NCBI GenBank assembly: GCA_947089855.1 | Contig: CAMUML010000006.1 | Span: 1-64,000 of the forward strand | Direction: 5' to 3' | Length of the DNA stretch: 64,000 nucleotides | Origin: an uncultured Eubacterium sp. | Lineage (GTDB): Bacteria > Bacillota > Clostridia > Lachnospirales > Lachnospiraceae | Part shown: in pieces, positions 20,317-27,373 of the stretch | Position numbering within the stretch: position 1 is the stretch's first letter | Layout: the number at the start of each line of letters is the position of its first letter | Program-made: the position numbers and the translations under genes | The notes under the pieces: model-generated | Databases searched by the model: none | What the model was told of the DNA's origin: nothing | What the model saw: the letters and a program-made list of their open reading frames with translations, nothing else

Positions 20317-21990
20317 ATGTTACATAATCTTCATGTAAAAAACCTGGCGTTAATTGATGAAGCGGAAGTAGATTTTTCCAGCGGGCTAAATATTTTATCC
20401 GGGGAAACCGGCGCTGGGAAGTCCATTATTATCGGATCGATCGGGATTGCAGTCGGCGGCAAAGTTTCCAAGGATATTGTCCGCAAGGATGCGGATTACG
20501 CATTGGTGGAACTGGTATTTTCTGTGGATGATATGGTAAAAGGGAAGCTGGAAGCGATGGACATACCAATGGAAGATAGCCAGGTAATCCTGTCAAGAAG
20601 GATTTCCGGTGGCCGGCCGGTCGCGAAGGTCAATTCAGAAAGCGTATCTGCTGCAAAACTCAAAGAAGTATCGGCACTGTTGATCGATATTCATGGCCAG
20701 CATGAGCACCAGTCGCTGTTAAGCCAGAAAAACCATCTGCATATTCTGGATGCCTACGCAAAAAAAGAACTCAAAAATTTAAAAGCCAGCTTATCCGAAG
20801 CATACCGCAGCTATCAGGAGCTTAAAAACGAGTTAAAAGAGGCTTCCCTGGACACGGAACAGCGTGCAAGGGAACTGGCATTTTTACAGTACGAAGCAGA
20901 GGAAATAGAAAATGCAAATTTAACAATTGGAGAAGACGAAGAATTAGAGTCGAAATACCGGCGTTTTTCCAATGCAAAAAAAATCATGGGCAGTATCGGG
21001 CAGGTCTATCAGCTGACAGCAGAAGGTGCTTCCGACCAGACAGGGCGCGCACTGCAGGAGCTGGCAGGCATCAGCGCATACGACGAACAGGCTGCACAAC
21101 TGGAATCCCAGTTAATGGAAGTTGACAATTTACTGAATGATTTTAACCGTGAACTGGCAAGCTATATGCAGGATACCGAATTTGATGAAGGGCAGTTTTA
21201 TGAAATTGAAAAACGCCTTGATTTTATCAATGGGCTGAAGGCCAAATATGGAGGGCCAATCGAATATATTTTATCTGAATATGAAAAAAAGACAGCGCGC
21301 ATAGAAAAGCTGGGCGATTATGACGCATACTTGGAAGGGCTGCAGCAAAGGCTGTCCCAAAGCGAAGCCAAATTGGAGTCGCTATGCACTAAAGCTTCCA
21401 AAATTAGAAAAAGGCAGGCAGCCGAATTGGCAAAAAAAATTAAATCAGCATTAATTGATTTGAATTTCCTGGATGTGCAGTTTGAAATGCAGCTTACAAG
21501 GAAACAAGAATATACAGCGTCCGGATGGGATGAAGCAGAATTTCTAATTTCCACAAATCCAGGGGAACCGATCAAATCTTTGGCAAAAATTGCATCCGGT
21601 GGAGAGCTTTCGCGTATTATGCTCGCGATTAAGGCTGTGCTTGCAGACTGCGATGAAATTGGGACATTGATTTTTGATGAAATTGATACCGGCATCAGCG
21701 GCCGCACCGCCCAGATGGTATCCGAGAAGATGAATGTTATTTCGAAAGACCATCAGATCATCTGTATTACGCACCTGCCGCAGATTGCTGCAATGGCAGA
21801 CGCGCATTTCTTAATTGAAAAACAGGCAAAACAAAATCATACCGTAACGAATATCCGCAAGCTGGATGCTGCTGAAAGCGTCGCAGAGCTTGGCCGGATG
21901 CTGGGCGGTGCCAAAATTACCGACACGGTACTAAGGAGTGCAGAAGAAATGAAGGATTTGGCAGCCGCCACAAAAAATTCCCTGACTTAA
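20317..21990 (+). CDS. recN: DNA repair protein RecN
   Basis: SMC-like ATPase acting early in double-strand break repair. The 557 residues show Walker A GETGAGKSIIIGSI (about 29-42), a central coiled coil (about 150-370), the ABC signature ASGGELSRIMLA (about 427-438), and Walker B LIFDEIDTGISG (about 450-461). Length is normal. The start at 20317 follows AGGGGAAGAGGG. It precedes spoIVB as in most endospore formers. Confidence 0.97.
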   Translation: MLHNLHVKNLALIDEAEVDFSSGLNILSGETGAGKSIIIGSIGIAVGGKVSKDIVRKDADYALVELVFSVDDMVKGKLEAMDIPMEDSQVILSRRISGGRPVAKVNSESVSAAKLKEVSALLIDIHGQHEHQSLLSQKNHLHILDAYAKKELKNLKASLSEAYRSYQELKNELKEASLDTEQRARELAFLQYEAEEIENANLTIGEDEELESKYRRFSNAKKIMGSIGQVYQLTAEGASDQTGRALQELAGISAYDEQAAQLESQLMEVDNLLNDFNRELASYMQDTEFDEGQFYEIEKRLDFINGLKAKYGGPIEYILSEYEKKTARIEKLGDYDAYLEGLQQRLSQSEAKLESLCTKASKIRKRQAAELAKKIKSALIDLNFLDVQFEMQLTRKQEYTASGWDEAEFLISTNPGEPIKSLAKIASGGELSRIMLAIKAVLADCDEIGTLIFDEIDTGISGRTAQMVSEKMNVISKDHQIICITHLPQIAAMADAHFLIEKQAKQNHTVTNIRKLDAAESVAELGRMLGGAKITDTVLRSAEEMKDLAAATKNSLT

Positions 21991-22106
21991 AATAACATAG
22001 CTAGGCATACTAGTAATGTGCTGTGGAAATAACAATGGATATAGCACAAGTGTGGAATGGGGCAATCGAAAAAGATAAAGCAAAGTTTCAATACACAGGA
22101 AAAGAG

Positions 22107-23384
22107 ATGTCTAGTATGTTGCAAAAATTATGGTTTCAATTTCAAAGAAGAAGGAAAGCGGTAGGCTACACAGCGTTTGCCGTATGGTTTGTTTTTGCGT
22201 ATCTGCTTATGATGGATGCTATCCCGGATAAAATGTATGTAGAATATGGGGAAAAGCCGCAGGTTTCCTTCGGCGTCCCAGTAACCGGCACCATTGTAGA
22301 CAGTGCGCAGGTGTTTGCAAATAAGCAGCCGGACCGTAGCGGTCCGATCCATATGACGCCGAAAGCCGCAGGTCCGCAGCTTTCAAATAAGTACCAGGTC
22401 GTCTGCAGGCTGTTTGGCACTATCCCTGTTAAGCAGATTTCTGTACAGGAAGTAGACCGGCGCAGCCTAATCCCTGCCGGCACCAATATTGGCATCTATG
22501 TACACAGCAGCCAAGTCCTTATCATTGGGACAGGCGAAGTAACAGACAGTTTTGGAAACACACAGGAACCAGCCCGAAATGCCGTAAACAGTGGGGACTG
22601 TATATTAGAAGTCGATGGAGAAAAAATTGCGTCCAAAGAGCAGCTTGTAAAAAAGGTTTCGTTTTGTGAAGGCAAAAAACTAAAGTTAAAGCTGCTGCGG
22701 GACGGGAAAAAGATCGATGTATCCATAAAACCAGTACGTTCGCAGGACGGCATTTATCAAATTGGGCTATGGGTACGCGACGATATTGCAGGCGTAGGCA
22801 CGCTCACCTATGTAGCAGGGGACAAGTCATATGGTGCCTTGGGCCACGGCGTAACGGATGCAGATGTCGGCAGCCTGATCGATATAAAAGACGGCTCCAT
22901 ATATAAAACCACAATTTTAGAAGTGCGCAAAGGCAGGCGCGGCCAGCCAGGGGAAATGTCCGGTATGATCAATTATGACGAAACCTACCGCCTTGGAGAT
23001 GTAAAGGAAAACACAAATGTAGGGATTTACGGCACACTTACCCATATACCGGAGGAAATCAGCAGCGTAGCAGCCCTTCCGGTTACGTATAAAGAAGGTA
23101 TAAAAAAAGGCAAAGCCCAGATTATCAGTTCTGTGGAAGGGCAAAGGCAGTCATACGATATAGAAATAGAACAGACCAATTACCACAGCGAAGGAAATAA
23201 TAAAGGGATACAGTTCCAGGTAACCGATAAAAAGCTGCTGGAAGATACTGGGGGGATCGTGCAGGGGATGTCTGGGTCGCCGATTGTTCAAGATGGGCAT
23301 ATCATTGGTGCGGTGACGCATGTGTTTATATCGGATTCTAAGATGGGGTATGGGATTTTTATTGAAAATATGCTGGAGCATTGA
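22107..23384 (+). CDS. spoIVB: SpoIVB signalling serine protease
   Basis: Forespore protease that crosses the intermembrane space and triggers pro-sigma-K processing in the mother cell. From ATG 22107 (AGGAAAAGAG upstream) it has 425 residues, the usual size; in-frame starts at 22023 and 22035 lack clear sites. One membrane helix (about 17-35) is followed by a PDZ domain (about 140-205) and an S55 peptidase domain. The His lies in ALGHGVTDADVG and the catalytic Ser in GMSGSPIVQDG. The last 37 codons lie downstream of an apparent attachment core (23269-23293), and a divergent copy of the same 3' end lies at 24844-24957. spo0A, which normally follows, is absent from the window. Confidence 0.95.
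   Translation: MSSMLQKLWFQFQRRRKAVGYTAFAVWFVFAYLLMMDAIPDKMYVEYGEKPQVSFGVPVTGTIVDSAQVFANKQPDRSGPIHMTPKAAGPQLSNKYQVVCRLFGTIPVKQISVQEVDRRSLIPAGTNIGIYVHSSQVLIIGTGEVTDSFGNTQEPARNAVNSGDCILEVDGEKIASKEQLVKKVSFCEGKKLKLKLLRDGKKIDVSIKPVRSQDGIYQIGLWVRDDIAGVGTLTYVAGDKSYGALGHGVTDADVGSLIDIKDGSIYKTTILEVRKGRRGQPGEMSGMINYDETYRLGDVKENTNVGIYGTLTHIPEEISSVAALPVTYKEGIKKGKAQIISSVEGQRQSYDIEIEQTNYHSEGNNKGIQFQVTDKKLLEDTGGIVQGMSGSPIVQDGHIIGAVTHVFISDSKMGYGIFIENMLEH
23269..23293 (+). other. Attachment-site core within spoIVB 3' end
   Basis: The 25 bases beginning TGTCTGGGTCGCCGATTG, which encode the catalytic-Ser region SGSPIVQ, recur exactly at 25979-26003 with no gene around them. A diverged counterpart starts at 24842. 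This is the pattern left by elements that integrate into a gene and restore its reading frame. Confidence 0.65.
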
Positions 23385-23601
23385 AGGATGTGACTGATAA
23401 AACAGGAGCAGTGCTGGAATCTCAGATAATAAGGGATTGCAGTGTCTGTTCCTATTTTGTAGTCTGAAAGCAATGCGATTGCCTATGCAGGATAAAATCT
23501 CATTTATTTGAAAAAAATTGAAAAAATACTTGACTGTAAACCTTATTGATACTTTATATTTCAAGGTAAATGAAATAGATTCCCGGAATAAGGAGGGGAA
23601 T

Positions 23602-23721
23602 ATGTCTATGGAACAGCCCCGTTTGGCTATAAAAAAGGGGAAAGAAAAAATATGCGCCCGAATTGTAAAAGATGGGGAAGTAGAAATATATTGGAATTTT
23701 ATGGATGAAGTGAATGGTTGA
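23602..23721 (+). CDS. Small island protein, unknown
   Basis: A 39-residue open frame with an excellent AGGAGGGG site 6 bases ahead of the ATG. The sequence is Lys-rich at the start (LAIKKGKEKICARIV) and acidic at the end. It lies at the left end of the island inserted at spoIVB, just upstream of the JAB-domain gene. I do not recognise it; it could be a small regulator. Confidence 0.5.
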   Translation: MSMEQPRLAIKKGKEKICARIVKDGEVEIYWNFMDEVNG

Positions 23722-23795
23722 GCATGTCCTGGTTTTCAAGATGCATCAATAATGGCAGTATGGAAATCAGGACATATAATGAGGGGATTTTAAAA

Positions 23796-24394
23796 ATGGA
23801 CAGTGAAAATTTGGGACAGGCAAAAAAACGGAATGCAAAGGTATGGATTACAGAGGTTGCGATTGAAAAAGTTCCGTTTATAGAGTTTAAGGGGCTGACA
23901 AAAAAGCAGAATGAGAATATTCAAAAGCTTGCACAGGAAGTACTGCGTCTGTCAAGAGAACAGAACGAAAGTAATGAAGTTGCAATTACATGTGATCTGG
24001 CAGATGAAAACATGATGGATAATTATGGAGTTGCATTTGGAGATGAAATCAGCGTCAGTGTGAATGCAGACACTCTTTCTTTCCACATACTCATGACGGC
24101 AAGGGAGGCAACGGTAATTGTACTACATAACCATCCGTCAACCAAGACTTTTTCTGTAAATGATTTGAGATATTTATTTGTGTATGCTAAAATAAAAATG
24201 TTAGTAGTGGTATCAAATCAGGGAACCGTTCATTATATTATGAAAGAGAAAAATATGATCGAGAAGATGCTTTAAAACTGTTGAAGGAATGTGCTGCAGA
24301 AAATAACAAGAGTAATAATGCAGTTACAAATGCCTATAAAGCATCTGTATCTTTTCTGTCAAGGTGTAGTGAAGCAGGGTTATTTTATCGTTAG
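23796..24394 (+). pseudogene. JAB/RadC-type domain protein, frameshifted
   Basis: The first 159 codons (23796-24275) encode a RadC-like JAB protein with VLHNHPSTKTFSVNDL, the His-x-His ... Asp metal motif. Such proteins are common on plasmids and integrative elements. The frame stops shortly after HYIMKEKN. Stepping back one base near 24240-24255 (an A-rich stretch) opens a frame that continues for about 40 sensible codons (KYDREDALKLLKEC ... SRCSEAGLFYR) to a stop at 24394. That suggests one gene broken by a single-base indel. The start is set at 23796 by GAGGGGA 8 bases upstream. A sequencing error cannot be excluded. Confidence 0.7.
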
Positions 24395-24408
24395 AAGGAG
24401 GGGCCGCA

Positions 24409-24609
24409 ATGAAAAAGATGGAAAAATTTCAGGTATATCCTATGGATGACAATGCTGTGATTACAGATGACTTTTTTTCAATGCCTTTGATTGATGGAAG
24501 TGAGGATTATGAATATGACGAAGATGAAATGGCTAAAAGTGTGGAGAAAGCCAGGCTTGCAAGGGAGTACTGCAGGAAAATAGAAAGAGAAAAATTACTA
24601 AAGGCTTAA
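24409..24609 (+). CDS. Small acidic island protein, unknown
   Basis: A 66-residue open frame with a strong AGAAGGAGGGG site before the ATG, 14 bases after the JAB frame ends. The middle is very acidic (EDYEYDEDEM) and the C-terminus is a Lys/Arg-rich helix. No family recognised. It probably belongs to the same island operon as the JAB gene. Confidence 0.6.
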   Translation: MKKMEKFQVYPMDDNAVITDDFFSMPLIDGSEDYEYDEDEMAKSVEKARLAREYCRKIEREKLLKA

Positions 24610-24843
24610 TATATTAAATGATTTTAAATTAATTAAATGTAAGCATAATAAATTTCAAATAATGATCAAACAAAATAAAAAGTATTTTTGGAATATATTT
24701 GGTATGTGCTGAGTATATGAGTGGGTAAAGGCTTTATATAAAACGCATGAAGATTATATATTTCCGAACAAATTTCGACAGCACGCAAAGGTTTGTCGAA
24801 AAAAATACGAAAAAAATATTGTCCCTAGATTGACACATACTTG

Positions 24844-24957
24844 TCGGGGAGTCCTATAACCCCAAATGGGCATATCATTGGGGCGGTAACGCATGTGTTT
24901 ATATCGGATTCGAAGATGGGGTATGGGATCTTTATTGAAAATATGTTGGAGAATTAA
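24844..24957 (+). pseudogene. Displaced 3' end of spoIVB
   Basis: Thirty-seven codons and a stop encode [18 protein letters not shown] and continue through [19 protein letters not shown]. This is almost identical to the last 37 codons of intact spoIVB (23271-23384) but with silent and a few coding differences. It is out of context, with no upstream gene part. The best explanation is that an integrating element brought its own 3' end to spoIVB and pushed the original one here, or the reverse. Confidence 0.85.
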
Positions 24958-25148
24958 TTGAATAAAAAATAGATGGTGAAAAGCGTTTCTGTCCGGAATG
25001 GGCGGTAACGCTTTAGTAATAATTCCTAATTTTATTATAGACAATTTGAAATACTTTCTTTTATGTGCTAAAATGAATGTATTGAAAATGTCGGACATAG
25101 TTTAAAATAAAGAAAAAGGAATCATATAGATAGCAGGGAGGCTGTTTT

Positions 25149-25481
25149 ATGGACAAAATTTATGCATTAAATGAAATACAGGCGATTGTAAATCCGATTT
25201 TACAGCAGTATGGCGTGAGCCGTGCTTATCTTTTTGGTTCATATGCCCGTGGCGAGGCAACAGGGCAGAGTGATATTGACCTGAGGATTGATGGCGGAAA
25301 AATCAAAAGCATGTTTGGCCTGGGGGCTTTATATGATGAATTGACAAATGCTTTGGAAAAACCGGTAGATCTGGTAACAACAGAGAGCCTGAACCACAAT
25401 GCCAACAGAAAGAGGACGGAACGTTTTTGGAGCAGTATGAAAGAGGATGAAAGGTTAATTTATGACGAAAAAAAATATTAG
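25149..25481 (+). CDS. mntA: MNT-type nucleotidyltransferase antitoxin
   Basis: A 110-residue minimal nucleotidyltransferase with the active-site motif GSYARGEATGQSDIDLRI (about residues 29-46), containing the GS and DxD metal-binding pair. In HEPN/MNT toxin-antitoxin pairs this enzyme neutralises the toxin by adding AMP groups to it. The start has GGGAGG 8 bases upstream. The end overlaps the HEPN gene by 20 bases. It lies in the second segment of the spoIVB-linked island. Confidence 0.88.
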   Translation: MDKIYALNEIQAIVNPILQQYGVSRAYLFGSYARGEATGQSDIDLRIDGGKIKSMFGLGALYDELTNALEKPVDLVTTESLNHNANRKRTERFWSSMKEDERLIYDEKKY

Positions 25482-25866
25482 TATTTTGGAACATATGAAA
25501 ACATATTGTGAGGATATCATGAGGTCTGTTGAGCGGTTTGGAAATGAAAAAGCCGTATTTGATGCCGACAGGGATTATCGCAATTCCGTATGCATGAGCC
25601 TCCTTCAAATTGGAGAACTGACAGGACATCTGACGGAAGATTTTCGGGAAGAAACAAAAAATAAGATTTACTGGCCTGCAATTAAGGGAATGAGAAATCT
25701 ATTTGCTCATAATTATGGAGCAGTAGATGTGGAACGTGTATGGGAAACAGTTCGTTCTGATATTCCTCAGCTTTTAGATTTTTGTGAGCATAATGTTCAA
25801 AGGTACTGCTTTTTAGAGCAGGAGGAAAGAGAAAATGTAGAATCTGAACGTAATACGGATGGCTGA
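25462..25866 (+). CDS. hepT: HEPN (DUF86) toxin, HepT-like
   Basis: A 134-residue all-helical HEPN protein, predicted RNA nuclease toxin. The diagnostic RX4HXY motif is present as RNLFAHNY (about residues 79-86). Its Tyr is the residue modified by the partner nucleotidyltransferase in characterised pairs. It overlaps the antitoxin gene, and AAAGG lies upstream of its ATG. Stabilisation of the island is a plausible role. Confidence 0.88.
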   Translation: MTKKNISILEHMKTYCEDIMRSVERFGNEKAVFDADRDYRNSVCMSLLQIGELTGHLTEDFREETKNKIYWPAIKGMRNLFAHNYGAVDVERVWETVRSDIPQLLDFCEHNVQRYCFLEQEERENVESERNTDG

Positions 25867-25978
25867 AAGTGCACAGATAGAAAAAATGGGAGTTATACGA
25901 GGTGTTCCTTTGTCGTATGATAGTTAGTTTATACAGAGGTAAAAATTATGGTAAATGTTTATTTGCTTGACACTTTCG

Positions 25979-26003
25979 TGTCTGGGTCGCCGATTGTTCA
26001 AGA
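25979..26003 (+). other. Orphan copy of the spoIVB attachment core
   Basis: Exact 25-base copy of spoIVB positions 23269-23293, outside any gene. The bases before it (TTGACACTTTCGTGTC) resemble those before the displaced 3' end (TTGACACATACTTGTC, 24830-24845). This suggests that both are junctions between an element end and the spoIVB target. Confidence 0.65.
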
Positions 26004-26057
26004 ATCGCTTAATTGATACAAAGGGAAAAAGCAGAATAGCCGCAAAACCGCTGAAAT

Positions 26058-26105
26058 AAAGGCATTTAACGATATTGGATACCGTCAGATGCCTTTTCTT
26101 TTTGT
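26058..26105 (+). terminator. Probable terminator at the island's right edge
   Basis: AAAGGCAT (26058-26065) pairs with ATGCCTTT (26089-26096) with further pairing inside, followed by a T-rich stretch. The rest of the 310-base gap between hepT and the HxlR gene holds only the orphan attachment core. Confidence 0.6.
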
Positions 26106-26180
26106 GTCTGGTTTTGGAATAGTAGGAAAGGCAAAATCAAAAAGTATTTAGGTACAGAAAAAAACTTGTAATTGATGCAT

Positions 26181-26513
26181 TTATGTATTTGTCATTGTTT
26201 CTTTGTAAAATATGCCCCACGCTTCCATGGATTTGATGATAGGACGCATAGATTCTCCCAGTTCACTTAAGGCATATTCTACCCGTGGTGGTACTTCTGG
26301 ATATACAGTACGGGTTATAATTCCATCCGCTTCCATTGATCGTAGATTGTCAGTAAGGACTTTTTGACTAATTCCGTCTAAGTTTTTGTGCAATTCATTA
26401 AAACGCCATGGGCGGGCTAATAAATTTCGCAAGATGAGCAATTTCCATTTACTTCCTATCAGCGAAACCGTTGTTGCAACAGGGCAATCTGGCCCTTCTT
26501 TCTTCGATAGCAT
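26181..26513 (-). CDS. HxlR-family transcriptional regulator
   Basis: A 110-residue winged-helix regulator of the HxlR/YodB type. It begins with the typical CPVATTVSLIGSKWKLLILRNL, and RFNELHKNLDGISQKVLTDNLRSMEADG is the DNA-binding wing region. Cys9 near the N-terminus is at the position that senses redox or electrophile stress in YodB-like members. It is transcribed away from the ACGX-peptide locus. Two palindromes related to GTTAC lie in the shared intergenic region. Control of the divergent genes is inferred. Confidence 0.92.
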   Translation of the reverse strand: MLSKKEGPDCPVATTVSLIGSKWKLLILRNLLARPWRFNELHKNLDGISQKVLTDNLRSMEADGIITRTVYPEVPPRVEYALSELGESMRPIIKSMEAWGIFYKETMTNT

Positions 26514-26540
26514 ACGAAAACCTCCGTTACATTAAATATA

Positions 26541-26570
26541 AATGTTACACCTTTATTATACTGTAACATT
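26541..26570. promoter_or_regulatory. Putative HxlR operator near its own start
   Basis: AATGTTACA (26541-26549) and TGTAACATT (26562-26570) form a perfect inverted repeat 28 bases from the regulator's start codon, with TATTATACT between the arms. A further GTTACATT lies at 26526-26533. Confidence 0.55.
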
Positions 26571-26663
26571 CAATAAAACGCAAGAGATTCAAGCGTGGCC
26601 ATAAAAAATTTACAATTAATTTTTTAACGGGAGATACCGAAATATTCCAAAACTTACCAAAAA

Positions 26664-26677
26664 GTAACCTGGGTTAC
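26664..26677. promoter_or_regulatory. Putative HxlR operator before the ACGX operon
   Basis: GTAACC (26664-26669) and GGTTAC (26672-26677) form a 14-base palindrome about 100 bases upstream of the peptide gene. The half-site resembles that near the HxlR gene. A weak promoter, TTGTGG at 26692 with TAAAAT 16 bases on, follows. Confidence 0.45.
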
Positions 26678-26776
26678 AAAAAAGTGCGTACTTGTGGAGC
26701 GAAAAAAAATCCGTAAAATAATAAATACAGAGAGCAAAAATGCTCGCTGAATAAAAATCAAATGGAGGTAACAACA

Positions 26777-26998
26777 ATGGCACTTTCTAATTTATCTGGA
26801 TGGAACAAGAAAATGGAGGCTGTTCCTGCATCTGCCTGTGGTTCAGCCTGTGGTGCTGGGAGTAAGCCGGAAGAAAAACCCGCTGCATGCGGAGCTGGTG
26901 ACAAGCCTGCTGAAGCTCCTGCAGCCTGCGGTGCGGCTGATAAGCCGGAAGAGAAGCCTGCTGCCTGTGGTTCAGCTTGCGGCGCTGGCGACAAGTAA
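26777..26998 (+). CDS. ACGX-repeat peptide, predicted radical SAM-modified precursor
   Basis: A 73-residue peptide with leader MALSNLSGWNKKMEAVPAS followed by a Cys-rich repeat tail. Six ACGX motifs are present (ACGS, ACGA, ACGA, ACGA, ACGS, ACGA), separated by Lys/Pro/Glu spacers such as KPEEKPA. It contains exactly six cysteines. This matches the ACGX-repeat peptide family, which is paired with a dedicated radical SAM/SPASM protein. The start has GGAGGT 7 bases upstream. The stop overlaps the cupin start (TAATG). The product is inferred to be a ribosomally made, post-translationally modified peptide; its structure and role are unknown to me. Confidence 0.85.
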   Translation: MALSNLSGWNKKMEAVPASACGSACGAGSKPEEKPAACGAGDKPAEAPAACGAADKPEEKPAACGSACGAGDK

Positions 26999-27273
26999 TG
27001 GAAGAAAAGCAGAATGTGCTGGTGCAGGAGCTGCTGGCCGGTGAATGTCTGGGCAGCAACAGATTGTTTGCCCGCGTTACGATTTTGCCGGGTGGGGAGC
27101 TTGGCTTCCATGAACATCACGGCGAAACCGAAACATATTACATTAATTCCGGTGAGGGCGAATATGACGACAATGGCACAAAGCAGATTGTCCATGCCGG
27201 TCATACTGTTTTCCGCGATGACGGCAGCGGTCATGGTATCCGCAAATTTATTGCCCTGATCATTAAAGCCTGA
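26998..27273 (+). CDS. Cupin-domain protein of the ACGX locus
   Basis: A 91-residue single-domain cupin. Metal-binding motif 1 is GFHEHHGETETYYINSGEG (about residues 36-54), with two His and a Glu. Motif 2 is reduced to VFRDDGSGHGIRK, followed by a short end, so the C-terminal strand region appears a few residues shorter than in related cupins. The ATG overlaps the stop of the precursor gene, implying coupled translation and a linked role. It might bind a metal for peptide modification or act as a small sensor; neither is shown by the sequence. Confidence 0.8.
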   Translation: MEEKQNVLVQELLAGECLGSNRLFARVTILPGGELGFHEHHGETETYYINSGEGEYDDNGTKQIVHAGHTVFRDDGSGHGIRKFIALIIKA

Positions 27274-27283
27274 AAGCGATACA

Positions 27284-27344
27284 CCCCAAGAAAGTAACCT
27301 TGGGGCGTATTTCCGAAAGCATGGCAGCCGTTATGCTTTTGGAA
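27284..27344 (+). promoter_or_regulatory. Twin stem-loops between cupin and radical SAM genes
   Basis: CCCCAAG (27284-27290) pairs with CTTGGGG (27299-27305). TTCCGAAAGCAT (27311-27322) pairs with ATGCTTTTGGAA (27333-27344). Neither is followed by a clean T tract. Placed just before the maturase, they may lower expression or stabilise the upstream peptide message, as often needed when a precursor is made in excess of its enzyme. Confidence 0.55.
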
Positions 27345-27373
27345 ATGCGCTCCATCACAATAAGGAGGACAAA

